Origin: Chaunax sp. Z400
Lineage: Eukaryota > Chordata > Actinopteri > Lophiiformes > Chaunacidae
DNA length: 64,000 nt
NCBI GenBank assembly: GCA_037577475.1
Contig: JBAGJB010000147.1
Location: 186,043-250,042, forward strand
Reading direction: 5' to 3'
Both the position numbers and the translations under genes were made by a program. The notes under the pieces were generated by a model. It did not search any database and had not been told where the DNA came from. It was given only the letters and a program-made list of their open reading frames with translations. How positions within the stretch are numbered: the first letter of the stretch is position 1; the number at the start of each line of letters is the position of its first letter. Below, one piece after another: positions 12,500-23,096 of this stretch.

Positions 12500-13540
12500 A
12501 GTCACGATGGAGACAGGGAAGAAGACAACATCAGAGCAGATGACTGATAGGTAAGAATGAGTTGTAGCTCTAAATCCTTTTTTCCCCAACTCATTCACAT
12601 TTCATCATTTTGTGTTGCAAAATTCAGCTATATCCTGTATGTATAGTGAAGTTTACAATCACATGTAGGAGGAGGTCAGCCCTGCGACGACCTTCCTGTC
12701 AATCAGAGAACTGCTACACCTATCCATATGTTATGATATGGAAAGAGGTTGCATGTTGATGTACACCTACATATCTCACAGAAAGTAGTATGCATTTAAA
12801 AAATGTTTTAAATAAAGGAAAAATAAAAAAAGATGACTATGTCTGCAACATCCAAAATCAGGCTTTGAGTCCAGTATGTGCTGCCTTTCTGTTCGCACTT
12901 GTATCGTTTATCATCTGCACCTTGCCCGTACAATAACTCACACAACGCATGATCTGTACTTCGGGTTCTTTCTCTTTATCTCACGGCTATCTTTCTTACC
13001 CTTTGCACTTTTATGTAATTTATGTCAAATCAGTACGTGAGCAAAGTTGTCTAAACAACATGGTTTAAACGCACCTGGAATAGACCTGGCTGCTTTGAGT
13101 AGAAGTTACGTATATTCAAACATGACTCATAATCAATTCATGTATATTGATATATTCATTTTCTTTTTTTTTTGCAGGGATCTGTCAGAACAAATCAAAA
13201 AGGTGACAAAGGAGAGTCATGTGAGGGCAGAAAACACAGAGCTGATGCTGACCTTCCAGAGGGGACAAATCACACTGCAGCAGCACAAGGTAATACAGCC
13301 CGACATACATGAAATCATTTAATATTGCATGTTTCGACCGTTTGCGAGCTACTGTAGTCGTTCTGTCTGATGCCACCTCTGCTCCTCCTCAGCTCCTCCT
13401 GTGTTCGCTGTAGGAGATCTACCGGGCCTTGGAGGGAGAGATGGAGAAGAACTCAAACCACCCTGGTGTCGAACCCATTTACTTTCCGGCTGAACTGGCT
13501 AGGCTGGCGGCCATCGAGACAGACCTTTGCTTTGCTTCGT
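12500..13540 (+). pseudogene. hmox1: heme oxygenase 1 fragment, nonsense codon and 3' truncation
   Basis: Heme oxygenase opens heme to biliverdin, CO and iron on the ER membrane. Three exons are visible: 12500-12550 (ATG at 12507), 13178-13289 and 13393 onward. They encode a METGKKTTSEQMTDR start, then DLSEQIKKVTKESH with the proximal heme-ligand histidine, then LLLCSL, a TAG at 13411-13413 where the family has tyrosine, and EIYRALEGEMEKN running on to PIYFPAELARLAAIETDLCF. After about 13535 homology stops in AT-rich repeats. The distal helix, the GDLSGGQ signature region and the membrane anchor are absent. An alternative acceptor at TAG/GAG would skip seven residues but would not restore the missing two thirds. 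Splice sites of exons 1 and 2 are intact. This is a dead remnant. Confidence 0.88.
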
Positions 13541-13712
13541 ATTTATTTATTTATTCATATATATATATATTAAAGTGTGTTTTGTACTTTGTTGAAACTT
13601 TCTATTAAAGGGTCTTTTGTTTTTATACATACGTGTGTTCTTCCATCTCACTAAAGTAATGGCAATCAATCTTTGAAGGGCTCAGGTTATATTCAGTTGA
13701 TTTATTTCAGTG

Positions 13713-13716
<4 letters not shown>

Positions 13717-13748
<32 letters not shown>
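13717..13748. repeat. (TA)n microsatellite
   Basis: About 16 uninterrupted TA dinucleotides lie just after the point where the heme oxygenase homology ends. Confidence 0.9.
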
Positions 13749-13750
<2 letters not shown>

Positions 13751-14084
13751 GGCAATAAGGGAAAATAAGAAAGAATTAGCAAACACACACACACAAGACG
13801 AGATGAGATACTGTATTCTTCATAATCCCGGCGGTGTGAGGGGGGGGGCACAACAAGAGCGCGCGTGGCTACTTTGCATATCCCGGTACGCCTCTTTGGC
13901 TGGCCGAGAGCTCCGGCCGGTTGTTTCTGGTCTCTTGCCCGGTGCGTTCCGTTTTGGAGGCCGGGTGTCCTGTGCGAGACGGAGACGGCGCCTCGCTGTC
14001 CCGGGACGGGACGGACGTTTCTAGAAAGTGCTGGAGCAGCCCCGCCCAGACCCGTGATATTCTATGTTGTTCTCTGCATGGAAG

Positions 14085-14640
14085 TAGCAAGGATGAAGAC
14101 CACATAAGACTCTACCATGCAAAGAACAAGCCATAAATCAACAGCATCCAGAGAGGCTGACGAATTCTCTAGGCTTCTTTTGGAAGTCATGGACGTCGTT
14201 TCCTCCGGGCTGAGGAGGAAAATCCAGATTGTTACCAGGACAAAGTTCAAAACCCAGCATCTGTGATGGTATGGGGGGTGTTAGTGCCCATGGCATGGGC
14301 AACTTGCACATCTGTGAAGGCACCATTAATGCTAAAAGGTACATACAGGCAGTGGAACAACATATGCTGCCATCCAGACACAATGTAAATGAAGCCACCA
14401 TTCAGCTGCCTTACAGCAGCGTGGCTTCGGAGTAAAGGAGTCCAGACCTGTCCCCCATATAAGATGTGTGGTGCATTATGAAGACCCAAATATGACAACG
14501 GAGACCTGGGACTGTTGAGCGACTGAAGTCGTATATCAAGCAAGAATGGGACAGAATTTCAAAACTTCAACAATCAGTCCTCCCTTCCAAACGCTTACTG
14601 AGTGTTGTTAAAAGAAAAGGTGATGTAACACAATGGTAAA
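14085..14640 (+). mobile_element. Tc1/mariner transposase relic
   Basis: Frame-broken translation shows the Tc1-like DDE transposase core: ASVMVWG, then SAHGMGNLHICEGTINA, then YIQAVEQHMLPSR, and near the end LKSYIKQEWDRIS and VVKRKGDVTQW. The stretch that should carry the second catalytic aspartate (the family QDNAKPH block) is missing or scrambled, and several frameshifts are present. Terminal inverted repeats were not seen. The relic sits between the truncated heme oxygenase exons and the 5'-truncated rhomboid exons. Confidence 0.85.
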
Positions 14641-14776
14641 CATGAACCTGTCAGTGAAAACACCTGATATCTATCACAAGGTTAAAAATATTCCTGCTAT
14701 TTTGTCCACCACTTATACATTTCATGATCAGGGTAAAGTAACATTAAACTTATTCTCCATGTCTGTCTCTCTATAG

Positions 14777-16289
14777 TGTGGAGCACATCATAGGGAACCT
14801 GGTGATCCAGCTGCTGGTAGGAATCCCATTGGAAATGGTCCACAAGGGATTTGAAGTGGGAATGGTTTACCTGGCAGGTTAGCATCACTTGTTTTCTTTT
14901 TTTTTCTCCTCCCAGACACAGTCAATTTGGTGCAACTCCATCTTTGATCCTCTCAGTGCTTTGGTGGGCGCCTCTGGGGGGGGTTTATGCCCTAGTAGGA
15001 GGCTATTTCATGAACGCAGTGGTGGTAAGTTTACATGAAGTTTATGTGTGAGAAGGGCATTGACTCTATGACTATGTTGCAGATGGCAGAGTGTTTTTAC
15101 CACAACAGATCACTGTCACATTTTCAAAATAAATCTCATTGATTGATTGATTGGAATGCCATTTTAAGGGAACTGTTTTATGTTACTTAACTACTGAGCA
15201 CACGTTCAATCTCTTAGTTTTTAAGTACGTTGACCTGGAAGTCTAGCGTTCCTGCTTTGTGTAGCAGTGTGATTTTATAATGCACTAGATGGCACTTAAG
15301 TTAAAATATTAGTATATTATTCTTTACAGCTGTTGAATGTTTCGATTCACAGAATTTCCGAGAGATGATTCCTCTCCTCGGAGTGTTTCGTATCCTCGTC
15401 ATAGTGATATTTGGTACGTTCCTCTGTGTGTTTTCATCTCTTCGTGTCATTCCATACTTATAATATGTTCAATTTAACAGTGTTTTCTTTCTGCAGTTGG
15501 GGTAGATTTTGGATTTGCCTTCTACAGGAGATTTGCCAGCGATGACGCTGGTTTGAGGGTATGAAATTTCTTGCTGAACCTTTCCAGATTAAAAAGAGAG
15601 AGAGCCTACAGAGGGAAGAGCTAATCCAGCTAACCTGCCCCAGGATGACAGTGTTTGGTGTTGGATTCATTCGCTTGTGGCTACAGACGAGATCAGTCGC
15701 TCTTGTTGGGACTTGACTATTCATGAGATGCGTACCTCTCTGTATGGGCTAATTCTAATTGACAAAGCAAAAACAAACACATTTTCCACATAATAGCTGC
15801 TTTTAAATCTGTGATCCACATTGAGAAATGGTGATATTTGACTCAGTAGTTTCTTTTTTGAAGAATTAAACACTCAAAGCATATTTTCTTCCTGTTTGCT
15901 GAAGCTTGTCTTTTAAACTGATCACCACAGACTCCAAAAACCTGATTCCAATTCCCCTCCCCACATTGTCGTCTCTTCTTCTCTGCACCTAATTTGTTTT
16001 GGCTGTTAAACTGGTCGTGCAGGTTTATGGGTGTTCACATTTCAGTGAGGTCAGATGACAGTAGTCGAGGGTCTGTGGTCAATTTAACTCATACTTCTCT
16101 CCTCCTAAGGTGTCCTTTGTGGCTCATTTTGGAGGAATCGTGGCCAGGATGACCATCGGCTACGTCTTCTTCAGCGCCTACAACAAGAAGCTACTCAAAG
16201 ACCCTCGTTTCTGGTTGTGCATAGTGGGCTACATAGCGTTTGTGCTCTTTGCTGTGCTCTTCAACATATTCCTGTCCCCGGCATCATAG
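14777..16289 (+). pseudogene. rhbdl2: rhomboid protease fragment, 3' exons only, frameshifted
   Basis: RHBDL2 is a plasma-membrane intramembrane serine protease. Five exons resemble its C-terminal half: 14777-14877 (VEHIIGNLVIQLLVGIPLEM), 14916-15024 (SIFDPLSALVGASGG, then VYALVGGYFMNAVV), 15353-15413 (NFREMIPLLGVFRILV), 15497-15558 (VGVDFGFAFYRRFASDD) and 16110-16289 (VSFVAHFGG, ending NIFLSPAS). The catalytic GxSG serine and the AH histidine are both recognisable. In exon 2 a run of eight G right after GAS shifts the frame by +1, and the exon start appears to lack two bases. Exons for the N-terminus and first membrane helices were not found upstream, where the Tc1 relic lies. The last three exons are clean. 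It is a pseudogene unless the G run is an assembly error and the 5' exons lie elsewhere. Confidence 0.8.
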
Positions 16290-18377
16290 GACCGCCAAGC
16301 TGCACTCACAAGCTAAATAATGGCTTGATGTTACAAACAAGAAGCTTACTGATGTGTTTCAGAGCAAAGTTGCTCTTCAGGGACTTTGTGAATGTTGTGC
16401 ACATTTGTTTTATATCACATTTTTTGCTATTCATTTGTAGCGCAACAGATGGAAAATGTGGCTTTTAAAATCTTAAATTAGATGTTTTATGCAGTGAGTA
16501 ACTGACATGTGTCTTAATTCCAGATCTGATCTTTCCTTTGAGTGTTTTTTTAATATCATTTTAGATCTTTTTATTCTTTTCACAACGATCAGGAAATTAG
16601 TGAACAAGTTGGTCATATTTCAAGGCATTCTTCTTTACTATGAAAGAATGCCCAATTTGTTTGATTTCATATTCCTCTATGCTGTCAATAATCTGTTGAA
16701 TCATCAGTTTTATGGACTTCCAGTAGTCTTGAAATGTGCCTTTAAACACGATGAAATCCCTTCCTTACTGCATTAAACACAGCAACGGATGAAGAAATGG
16801 ATTGGATTGGATTTATGACGGCACCAATAAGAACAAGTTTATAAAGATGTCTTGGGAGGAGGGATGAATGTAAACAACGTTGGCGTTGCCCCTTCTGTAA
16901 ATGCTTTAATGCCCTGATGTTCCACTCACATTTTATCAACAGGATGTGGCTAATAACATGTTGAAACTGACTATTTTTTCCTATGTACTCATTGTTTTTT
17001 TTTTAAGTTTGGAAATACAAAGCTTTGTCTTTACATATGGACATCTAGCTTTTGGAAACACAATCCACTGTATTAACGTTAAACAGCGGTTGGTGTCGTA
17101 CAGAATTGTAAGGAAGGCAGGGTATAAGTTCCAGTTTTAGTAATAGTCCATCTTCTCCGTAAATCTATAAATGAAAATGTTTTAATATCATTGTTCTACA
17201 TCTGGTGTCAAAGGGGTGTGGGGTACCGACTATTTCATAAACAGGTGCTATTTTAGAAAATGTTCTTAATTTATCTGAGACTACAAGTACACTATGACCA
17301 GAGACCTCATACTCCTGGTTTTGCATTTCCAAAGCTCAAGTATTTTAATAAAATATGTTTCATTTGTTTTATATCAAATTGAATCTGATCAGGAGTATTT
17401 ATTTTGTCTGATGACAGTACTTCCATTTATCAGTTAGCAGATATAGTGACTGCATTTCTTTACAGTATGGAAAGTTCCATAGTTTCAGCTCATCAATACA
17501 ACTTAGTGCATCAATATTCAATTATCATGATGACTTGACCCTGAAACATTGTGAAATGGTACTTTGCCTTATATAGCACAGCAGTCGAAAAATCAGATGT
17601 CCCTGCTGAAACATGGAAAATTTCTTTTTTTATTCATTTAATTGATACTGAAATTGTGTAGTTTCATATAAAAAGTCAATGACGAACTTGCCTTAAAATC
17701 CTGAAAATAACATTGTGGGTTTCTTCATTTGATTAGGCCCAAAGGAACAGAAGCATCAACTCAGGAACATATCAAGTGTTATCAAGTGACAATCGTACCA
17801 AATACTTTGTTATATGTTAATTCAGTTAGACCTTAAGTACTGGACTTCTGCAAATGGAAGAGTCAAATTGTAAAGATTCTCTCTAGTGATGTTTTACAAT
17901 ATAAAAGTAATAATTTAATTATAATGGTCACATAATGAATTCAATAAACTAATTACAAATTCTTAAAATCAGGATTATTCTTAATTCATTTAAAAATATT
18001 CAATCCAAAACAAAAATGTTTAGTTTGATACTGTTGGATGTAACATATCCCCCTGCTTCACTGAAAACTATCACCAATCCAATAAATTCAGATTTCTGAA
18101 ATTTATCCTTAGAGACACAAAATTCCACCCAGGTTATCATCACTGCCACGGACAAAGTGAGGAGGGGATATAGGAATGAGTTCCATCTGTTTCCGGAGCT
18201 TAAGTCAAAAACTGATCAATAATTTTTCATTTAAACTCTGCAAACACATCAGTCATAAAATGACATGTTGCCTTTTGTCTTTTTTTTCCATTTCCATGGT
18301 AACAAGTTGTATTTGTCTCACATAAGGGTTTATGGGACATAACTCAAAAACTGTTATTAACCATTTCTTCATGAAAC

Positions 18378-18441
<64 letters not shown>

Positions 18442-19414
18442 ATCTCATGTACTCGAGAGGTACTTTTCTTTCATATTTTGGAAATTTTAAGGATTTTATT
18501 TTTTGTTTTTTTAAAAATTAAAACTTTTTCTCAGATATGCAATTAACAAGGACAACTTCAATAAGACGGGCATCCTTCGTATTTCATTTTTATTGAAACA
18601 TGAAATGGTTATTTGCTCCAAAATGTTTGTTTTGACAGAGTAGGTGGTTTCAAGAAAAGAAATCTCAAAATAAAAGGTAATAGTGGAAAAGGATGCAGGA
18701 CATTTCACTTAAAAAATATTTCCTGTGCAGACAACTTAAATAACTTCTTCCTCATGAGCGCTTCATCCTTGTTCAATTCAGCTTTGAAACAATGAATTGC
18801 TCTGATAGACAGTAAACTAAAAGATGTCCTGGGGCTGAAGTACAAGTGAAAAATGATTTCAGTGAATGGAGGAAAACAAAAGGGGAAATAGCACTGGGAT
18901 TTTCCCAATATGTTACCCTAGTGTGACCCTCAAGCCTGCTCTGCTGGGCAGAATGACAGATTTTAGGTGAGAGGGGAAAGGTTAGATTTAGGTTAAGGCA
19001 GTTAGTTTTTTCCCCCCGTTGATAACAACAACATATCACGGGTGTGAAGCTGTAATATCATGACTGGCCTCAGATAAGCATATTCATCACACACACAGTC
19101 ATTTAAAGGTATTTATAATGGAACGTGAAGAACAGAATTTGGCAAACATTAACTAATGTGATAGATTCCATGTAAATGAGCTCAAATAATGTGTCTGTCC
19201 ATGAGAACGTTATTAAATCCAGAGAGGAGCAGCAGAGTATGAAATCGGACATGTTGACTCATTGACCACTTAGCTAGAGCAGAAAACTATTGATTGAACA
19301 AGTCCTGCGTGGATAACTGACTGGTATTGATAATGTGGATATTCCAACCACAGTGATGATTTCCTTCTCTGTACATTTAGAGCAAACACATTCGAACAAT
19401 TGAGTGCTAACAAA
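16290..19414. other. intergenic, AT-rich
   Basis: No gene was recognised. The first part may be the old 3' UTR of the rhomboid gene. A long TA microsatellite lies at 18380-18439. The remaining open frames are short and AT-rich. Confidence 0.6.
18380..18439. repeat. (TA)n microsatellite
   Basis: About 30 TA dinucleotides without interruption, bordered by TTTATATAT and by TCTATCTC. Confidence 0.95.
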
Positions 19415-19813
19415 TCAAATTATTGAACCAATGCCACTTTCAGGATCTGGAGACACAAACTGAACTCTGCCCCGATATCGATGATCAAAATCACTGTAGA
19501 TGCGATGATCTCCAGCATACCAGATAACCACTGTTTCTTTTCTCTGTATGTCTGCAGGCTTGGTGCTCCACTCAATATCAATTCCTCCCAAGTCTTCAGG
19601 AGCAAGGGTGAAGTGTAAGGTGAGGGTCACGTCGTCTCCCACTGCCGCATATGTAGGTGATATTGACTGTGACACGATCTGCAGTCCATGAGATGGTTTT
19701 GCAGTGAAAGGCAATAATGAGAGGGTCATGAACAAATGCCATAGCTTGAGCCTGGTGATCAGAGGCTTTCGATGAGGAGGAGGCCTTCGTTGAAATGCTC
19801 TTGAGATTGGCAT
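19415..19813 (-). pseudogene. half immunoglobulin V domain, vsig8/CTX-family-like
   Basis: An open minus-strand segment of 132 residues has a hydrophobic stretch (LWHLFMTLSLLPFTA) that fits a signal peptide. An Ig-V-like first half follows: GDDVTLTLHFTLAPED, then GIDIEWSTKP, then RGRVQFVSPDPESGIGSI. VSIG8, CXADR and related CTX-family receptors are typed by such a V domain split over two exons, and this one stops exactly at the usual split (GIGSI). The first disulfide cysteine is replaced by leucine (TLTLHF), no GT donor follows the GSI codons, and no second half-domain exon was found. A good acceptor (CTGTAG) precedes the first ATG. It is most likely a truncated gene copy. VSIG8 is the closest family by eye; other CTX members cannot be excluded. 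Confidence 0.6.
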
Positions 19814-20777
19814 CTACAGATTTTAAAAGAACAGAGTTTAAATTTGAATCAAATAGACTGAAATGTGGATTTTTGTAACTATTTTAGATGAAAATATGGA
19901 ACCTACCAACATACGGATCCAGATTTCAATTTGTTACATTACACGTTAGCACGCTAAAACCGAATTTTCATTTCTTGATAAATCTTTTCAACAACCATTA
20001 AAACTTGTGTCCAAAGTCTTCCTAAAACAGTAAAATAACCCGTAGCGGTTCAGAGAGGCTAGAAACACTCAAAATATAGTATTTTTGTCAGAGCAACTTA
20101 CCATTCTGATACAGCTTTCCCGTGTGTGAAAACAAAATGGCTGACACTGAACTTTGAACTTTGTGACCAAAAATTCAAAAGCTGTCAACTGAGCTGTACC
20201 TGACATATGGGCTTGGTCCTAGGTACTCTGAGTCAAATTTTGGAGGCTCTGACCCCGCCCAAACTCTGGGAATTACCCCATTTGTCCCTTCCATATTTCA
20301 ATCTATGGAATTGGAATGGAATCTATCGAAAACTTGGAATTAGTATTTCCACATTCTCATTTGGTTGGTCACATGGTCAAAGGCTAAAGGTCACGGCAGC
20401 CATATTGACTTCACCTCCACATATTCCCTGCAACACAAGGTAAGATGCTCTCTTAAAAGTGCTAATGTGCCAGGAACTGGTTACAAGTGTTTCTTAAACA
20501 GCTTAGACACGTTTTCACACAAGTTTTTGAGTGAAATCTTGGTGTTTGGTGTGGCTAAGTATTATGCTAAAGTCCTAGCAGTAGCACTAACCCACCGCGT
20601 CATAATAGATTGAAATCTGGAATTGGTTATTCGGGATTCTCATCTGTTAATAGATGGACATTTGGAATTTGAAGGTGACAAGTAGGGTAAACTGTGGAGC
20701 ACTCAAAGTGACTAGAGAAGCACCCATAAGCGTCTGTTTTCTGTTCACCTTTCACCAGTTTGTGAAGCCCAGACGAC
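19814..20777. other. intergenic
   Basis: No gene was recognised. The words CCACATTCTCAT and GGATTCTCATCTG recur here and again in the tandem repeat at 21.4-21.6 kb, which suggests a shared local repeat origin. Confidence 0.5.
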
Positions 20778-21266
20778 ATGTCCATGTGCCCGAACCACCC
20801 TGGCGGCAAGTCCCCGTGGTGCCCAGAGACCGAGCCCGAGCCCAACGCCAAGTTCCCACGTGGGCCTGAGCCCGAGCCCAAGCCCACTCATGAGACCAAG
20901 TCCACCAACAAGTCCACTGCGGGGAACCAGACCGAGCCCTCCGATGAATCCCCTCCGGGGACCCAGACCGAGCCCTCCGATGAATCCCTCCTGGGGACCC
21001 AGACCGAGCCCTCCGATGAATCCCCTCCGGGGACCCAGACCGAGCCCTCCGATGAATCCCCTCCGGGGACCCAGACCGAGCCCTCCGATGAATCCCTCCT
21101 GGGGACCCAGACCGAGCCCTCCGATGAATCCCCTCCGGGGACCCAGACCGAGCCCTCCGATGAATCCCCTCCGGGGACCCAGACCGAGCCCCCCGAAGAA
21201 TCCCCTCCGGGGACCCAGACCGAGCCCCCCGAAGAATCCCCTCCGGAGAGGCGCGCCAGAGAGTGA
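20778..21266. repeat. 36-bp coding-length minisatellite, nine units
   Basis: Units of 36 bp begin at 20931 and recur every 36 bp to 21254. In one plus frame each unit reads TEPSDESPPGTQ. Units 2 and 5 read SLLG in place of SPPG, and units 8 and 9 read PEES in place of SDES. Because 36 is a multiple of three and the unit has no stop, several frames on both strands stay open: plus from 20778 (162 residues) and from 20860, minus over 20745-21296 and 20752-21429. The flank before the repeat is also proline- and glutamate-rich in the first frame (CPETEPEPNAKFPRGPEPEP). No splice sites, Kozak context or known family support a gene, though a repeat-bearing exon cannot be excluded. Confidence 0.8.
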
Positions 21267-21424
21267 GGTATACTCGTGAAGAATGGTTGTTTGCAAATAT
21301 GTTTTTGGACAGTTTCAAGAGGAGGCTATGTTCACATTGTACAGTTAATCCAGTTTGAAAATAAAGGTTCTGAGCATTGAGTTCTGCGTCGGAGTTTGAT
21401 TTTGACACATAACAGTGTGACTCT

Positions 21425-21600
21425 GTCAATAACTTCCCACATTCTCATCTACACACTTCCACATCCACATATGCTGACTTCCAGATTCTGATTTACACAC
21501 TTCCACATTCTCATCTATTGACCTCCACATTCAAATATACTGACTTCCAGATTCTGATTTATGCACTTCCACATTCTCATCTACGCGCATCATGGTAGAT
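21425..21600. repeat. about 66-bp tandem repeat
   Basis: The phrase CTGACTTCCAGATTCTGATT is repeated at about 21474 and 21540, and CACTTCCACATTCTCATCTA recurs between and after. The unit is about 66 bp with roughly 2.5 diverged copies. It ends with GTAGATGAGAATTTGG, an inverted match to the ATTCTCATCTAC motif. Confidence 0.75.
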
Positions 21601-23096
21601 GAGAATTTGGACCTTTTTTCTCACTCGATAACTCATTATGACATGTGGCTATACTGATGCTGCCACTTGTGTTGGATGCAGCCCTCCATTAGCTTCCACA
21701 GTCATCCAGGCAGGCAGGACAATGGTTGCTGCCCAGCTGAACCATATGAGCTAATTGCTCTAGCCAGAGAGCTGGAAAGTGAAGTGACAGTGTGTGTGAG
21801 GCAGAGATGATGACTGAGGTGTACAGAGAGGAAGAGGGCGTCTGTTATGTTAAAAAGAATAAGATAGAAAACTAGAGTTTGGATTTAAATGGCTGTTCTG
21901 TTTTTGCTGCCTTTTGACTGCAAAAATGAAGTTGATGTGTTACGAGAGGACAGAATACATGTAATTTAAGCTGGAAAACAACACCTCGCTGTCTTTTTAC
22001 TGCACCCAAACTTTAAAAGCTTCAAGAGAAAAGCTCCCAACATCACAAGTCTTAATCACATGAAGGTTAGCTACTTTCTCCAACTTCCTCCTTCACTCTC
22101 CGACTCTGTCCAGAGACTGGTAACACAGAGCCGGGTTGGTGGTTAGCAAGGTAACTCCAAGTTACCCGTGGTGTTCAGTGTTCAGATGCCGGTTCATTTC
22201 TAACGGGGTACATCACCATGGTAACTTATGCTGCACACCTAACCTGAGAAATCAACACATACAAAAGCATCGCCTTATCAACTGACTGGAAAATGACATC
22301 ATCATTCACAGAAGATCCCAGAGCTCCATGTTCAGACTGTGAGGTGTACTCCTATGTGGAGGCCCCGCCCTGTCTTCTTCTTCTTTTTGTTTACTTCTGT
22401 CAAAACCATTTCACTGTGTCTTTGTATCGTGTATTTGCTTTACTTATAAGACATGAAAGTTAGTAGATTCTAGATCATGGCGATCATTGAGGGTGAGAAG
22501 TGTCCATCATTCCACAATCAATTCATTTTGAGTATACTGTACTTACAGTATACTGGGTTTTGGCTTAGTAGTAAGAACACTTATAGACTCAAACTGGTCA
22601 CTTTGAGTATGGAAGTATGTGATTTGGGACACAGCTTATGTTTAGTCTCAATATACCCCAATAAATATGACATCATTTAGGATTTTCATTGTCTCTGAGT
22701 TGAATACAGCTACAGGTATAAACCTGATGGGTTCTGTTAGCATTAGTTTGTCTCACTCATCATCATCATCATCTTCAGGAGCATTTTGAGACTTCCAGCT
22801 TCAGAAATGGTTCAATCAAAAATTCAAAAACTTCCAGGTTGAAAATCGTTTGGTTACCATGTGTCCAGTTGGAGCTCCAGGACCTTTACATGAGGACAGT
22901 AGAAGGATCAGAATGAATGGCTGAGTGTTCACTGATGGTGTGTCTACAACCCCACAATGTGCTTTACCTCTAAAGATGAAGACACAGTTTTAAGCAAACA
23001 AAAACATTCAGCTTTACTTACAACAAAAACATTCAAAACATTGAACAACAAAATGAACCTTAACTTAACTTAAACTGAATCAAATACTAAAAGGGT
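21601..23096. other. intergenic downstream of piwil1
   Basis: No gene was recognised. The right part probably holds the piwil1 3' UTR (minus strand). A short CAT repeat lies at about 22758. Confidence 0.5.

Noticed and set aside
13411..13540. Working short heme oxygenase via the alternative acceptor
   Set aside because: Skipping the stop codon still leaves no distal helix, signature region or membrane anchor.
20752..21429. Long minus-strand protein of 225 residues
   Set aside because: It exists only because the 36-bp repeat lacks stops; no family, splice or start support.
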